Origin: Bacteroidota bacterium | GTDB lineage: Bacteria > Bacteroidota > Bacteroidia > Flavobacteriales > Flavobacteriaceae | Length of the DNA: 15,577 bases | NCBI GenBank assembly: GCA_023457535.1 | Contig: JAEWLN010000073.1 | Location: 1-15,577 of the forward strand | Reading direction: 5' to 3' | Shown: positions 14,710-15,577 of the stretch, one piece after another | Numbering within the stretch: the stretch's first letter is position 1 | How the letters are laid out: the number at the start of each line of letters is the position of its first letter | Made by a program: the position numbers and the translations under genes | Notes under the pieces: model-generated | What the model saw: the letters and a program-made list of their open reading frames with translations, nothing else | Database searches by the model: none | Told to the model about the DNA's origin: nothing

Positions 14710-14717
14710 TAAAGTTA
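14710..14717 (-). promoter_or_regulatory. Probable -7 box of the gapN-like gene
   Basis: On the minus strand TAACTTTA, matching TAnnTTTG except for the last base, 18-25 nt upstream of the ATG at 14692. The spacing equals that of the CoA-transferase promoter box. Confidence 0.45.
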
Positions 14718-14732
14718 CGAATACCGGAGCTA

Positions 14733-14746
14733 TTTTTTCGAAAAAA
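14733..14746. repeat. AT-rich palindrome TTTTTTCGAAAAAA in the divergent intergenic region
   Basis: A perfect 14-bp palindrome in the 149-nt region between the gapN-like and TPR genes, about 16 bp upstream of the gapN -7 box. It could be an UP-type A/T element or an operator; low complexity makes chance occurrence plausible. Confidence 0.3.
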
Positions 14747-14821
14747 TGTGGTTTTTGCCTGTAACTGATCAGCGGCAAGCCAAAAGCCTGAAGCTACAAA
14801 AGGCTGTAAGCTAAATATACG

Positions 14822-14829
14822 TACATTTA
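14822..14829 (+). promoter_or_regulatory. Possible -7 box of the TPR gene
   Basis: TACATTTA, seven of eight positions of TAnnTTTG, ending 12 nt before the ATG at 14842. Just upstream are short imperfect repeats (AGCCT and AGGCT around 14782-14812) of unclear meaning. Confidence 0.35.
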
Positions 14830-14841
14830 TCTCAAAAAACC

Positions 14842-15577
14842 ATGTTGTTCTCCCACAGTCAGGTAAGGGCCCGAATCCGCGCTTTGGTGTGCGCGCTGTG
14901 CGCAGTCTTGTCGCTGGAATCTGCCGCACAACAGCAGGAATTGGCGTTACTGGAAAAGCGGTTGTTTTCGATCGCTGCGGACGATACCACGCAAATGGCG
15001 CGCATCGGAAATGAAATCGTTTCAAAAACAACGTCGGAGGCGCAAAAATTCAAAGTGCTGCAAAAAATCGCCGAAAGTTATTTCAGGGCCAACAGCGTCG
15101 CCAGATCAGTGCATTATTCGTTCAAAGCCAAGGAAGTTGCCGAGCGGATCGGCAGTCCGGAACTCCTGGCACAAGCGTACGGCTCGATTGCCAACCAATA
15201 TTCGTTTCTTGATCTGACCGGTAAAGCCAGGCATTATCTGAACCTGGCCATGGGACAAATCGAGCTTCTTCCCAAGGGCGACAAACAATCGCGTCTGATG
15301 GCGCTGGCCCAACTTGAACAGGGCAATCTCGATTTCAACGAAAAGGATTTTGCATCGGCCAATGCACAATACCGCGCGTCGTTGCGGCTATTTAATCAGA
15401 TTGCGGATGTAAAGAACCGTCCTGCATACCATTACCGCCGCTCTTTTTACAACATCGGCAATTCGTATTATTACCTCAAAGAGGCCGATTCCTCAGAAAA
15501 ATACCTTACGCGCGCACTGGCCATAACCGATGTGGAAAATCCCGCGCTCCGGTATTACATCTATTCCACGCTGGCCG
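14842..15577 (+). CDS. TPR-repeat protein, 3' end cut by window
   Basis: An open frame from ATG 14842 to the window end (245 complete codons). Residues about 10-29 form a signal peptide or membrane anchor (ALVCALCAVLSLESAAQ). After it come helical pairs typical of tetratricopeptide repeats, with small residues at regular spacing: HYSFKAKEVAERIG, AQAYGSIANQY, ASANAQYRASLRLFNQI, FYNIGNSYYYLKEADSSEKYL. In Bacteroidota, secreted or membrane TPR arrays of this kind often precede a transmembrane helix and a C-terminal HTH or histidine kinase domain, but that part is not visible. It is transcribed divergently from the gapN-like gene. Confidence 0.8.
   Translation, partial: MLFSHSQVRARIRALVCALCAVLSLESAAQQQELALLEKRLFSIAADDTTQMARIGNEIVSKTTSEAQKFKVLQKIAESYFRANSVARSVHYSFKAKEVAERIGSPELLAQAYGSIANQYSFLDLTGKARHYLNLAMGQIELLPKGDKQSRLMALAQLEQGNLDFNEKDFASANAQYRASLRLFNQIADVKNRPAYHYRRSFYNIGNSYYYLKEADSSEKYLTRALAITDVENPALRYYIYSTLA

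Noticed and set aside
14693..15031. Long N-terminal extension of the gapN-like frame up to 15031
   Set aside because: It runs through the promoter region and antisense to the TPR gene; the residues do not resemble an aldehyde dehydrogenase.

Overview
The window looks like a chromosomal segment of a Bacteroidota bacterium, probably a flavobacterium with fairly balanced base composition. The evidence is a secreted enzyme with a type IX secretion (T9SS) C-terminal domain, TAnnTTTG-type -7 promoter boxes, a fused CcoN-CcoO oxidase subunit, a DUF4260 protein and a beta-flower repeat protein. No rRNA, tRNA, CRISPR array or phage genes were seen.

Positions 1-5103 (+) hold the 3' part of a cbb3-type cytochrome c oxidase operon: ccoNO (fused, cut by the window edge), ccoQ, ccoP, ccoG, fixH/ccoH and a TauE/SafE-like membrane protein. 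Genes are packed with ATGA or GTGA overlaps or short gaps. This is a high-affinity terminal oxidase with part of its assembly machinery. The copper ATPase ccoI/fixI and ccoS are not in view and may lie upstream of the window.

Positions 5164-8119 (-) hold a tiny membrane protein, then after a strong terminator the two-gene unit acetyl-CoA hydrolase/CoA-transferase and hemN (oxygen-independent coproporphyrinogen III oxidase, 5-nt gap). HemN supplies haem at low oxygen and fits functionally with the oxidase next door. A good -7 box and a perfect 6+2+6 palindrome lie upstream of this unit.

Positions 8334-9986 (+) encode a secreted endonuclease/exonuclease/phosphatase-family enzyme with a T9SS tail. 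The next 369 bases have no conventional gene but contain the most unusual structure in the window: two successive 27-codon open frames rich in His, Cys and Arg, both containing the tetrapeptide RHHM. Each is followed by an intrinsic terminator, and the set lies in front of a YedA/EamA-type transporter. The first has a clear alternative (antiterminator) pairing that a translating ribosome would mask. This looks like a tandem leader-peptide attenuation system.

Positions 11497-12457 (+) hold a secreted protein of unknown function and a DUF4260 membrane protein. A 112-bp miniature inverted-repeat element, bounded by TA and starting CAGT/CAGA, sits between that gene and the convergent unit gapN-like dehydrogenase plus beta-flower protein (12666-14692, -). 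A divergent TPR protein (14842 to the edge, +) ends the window.
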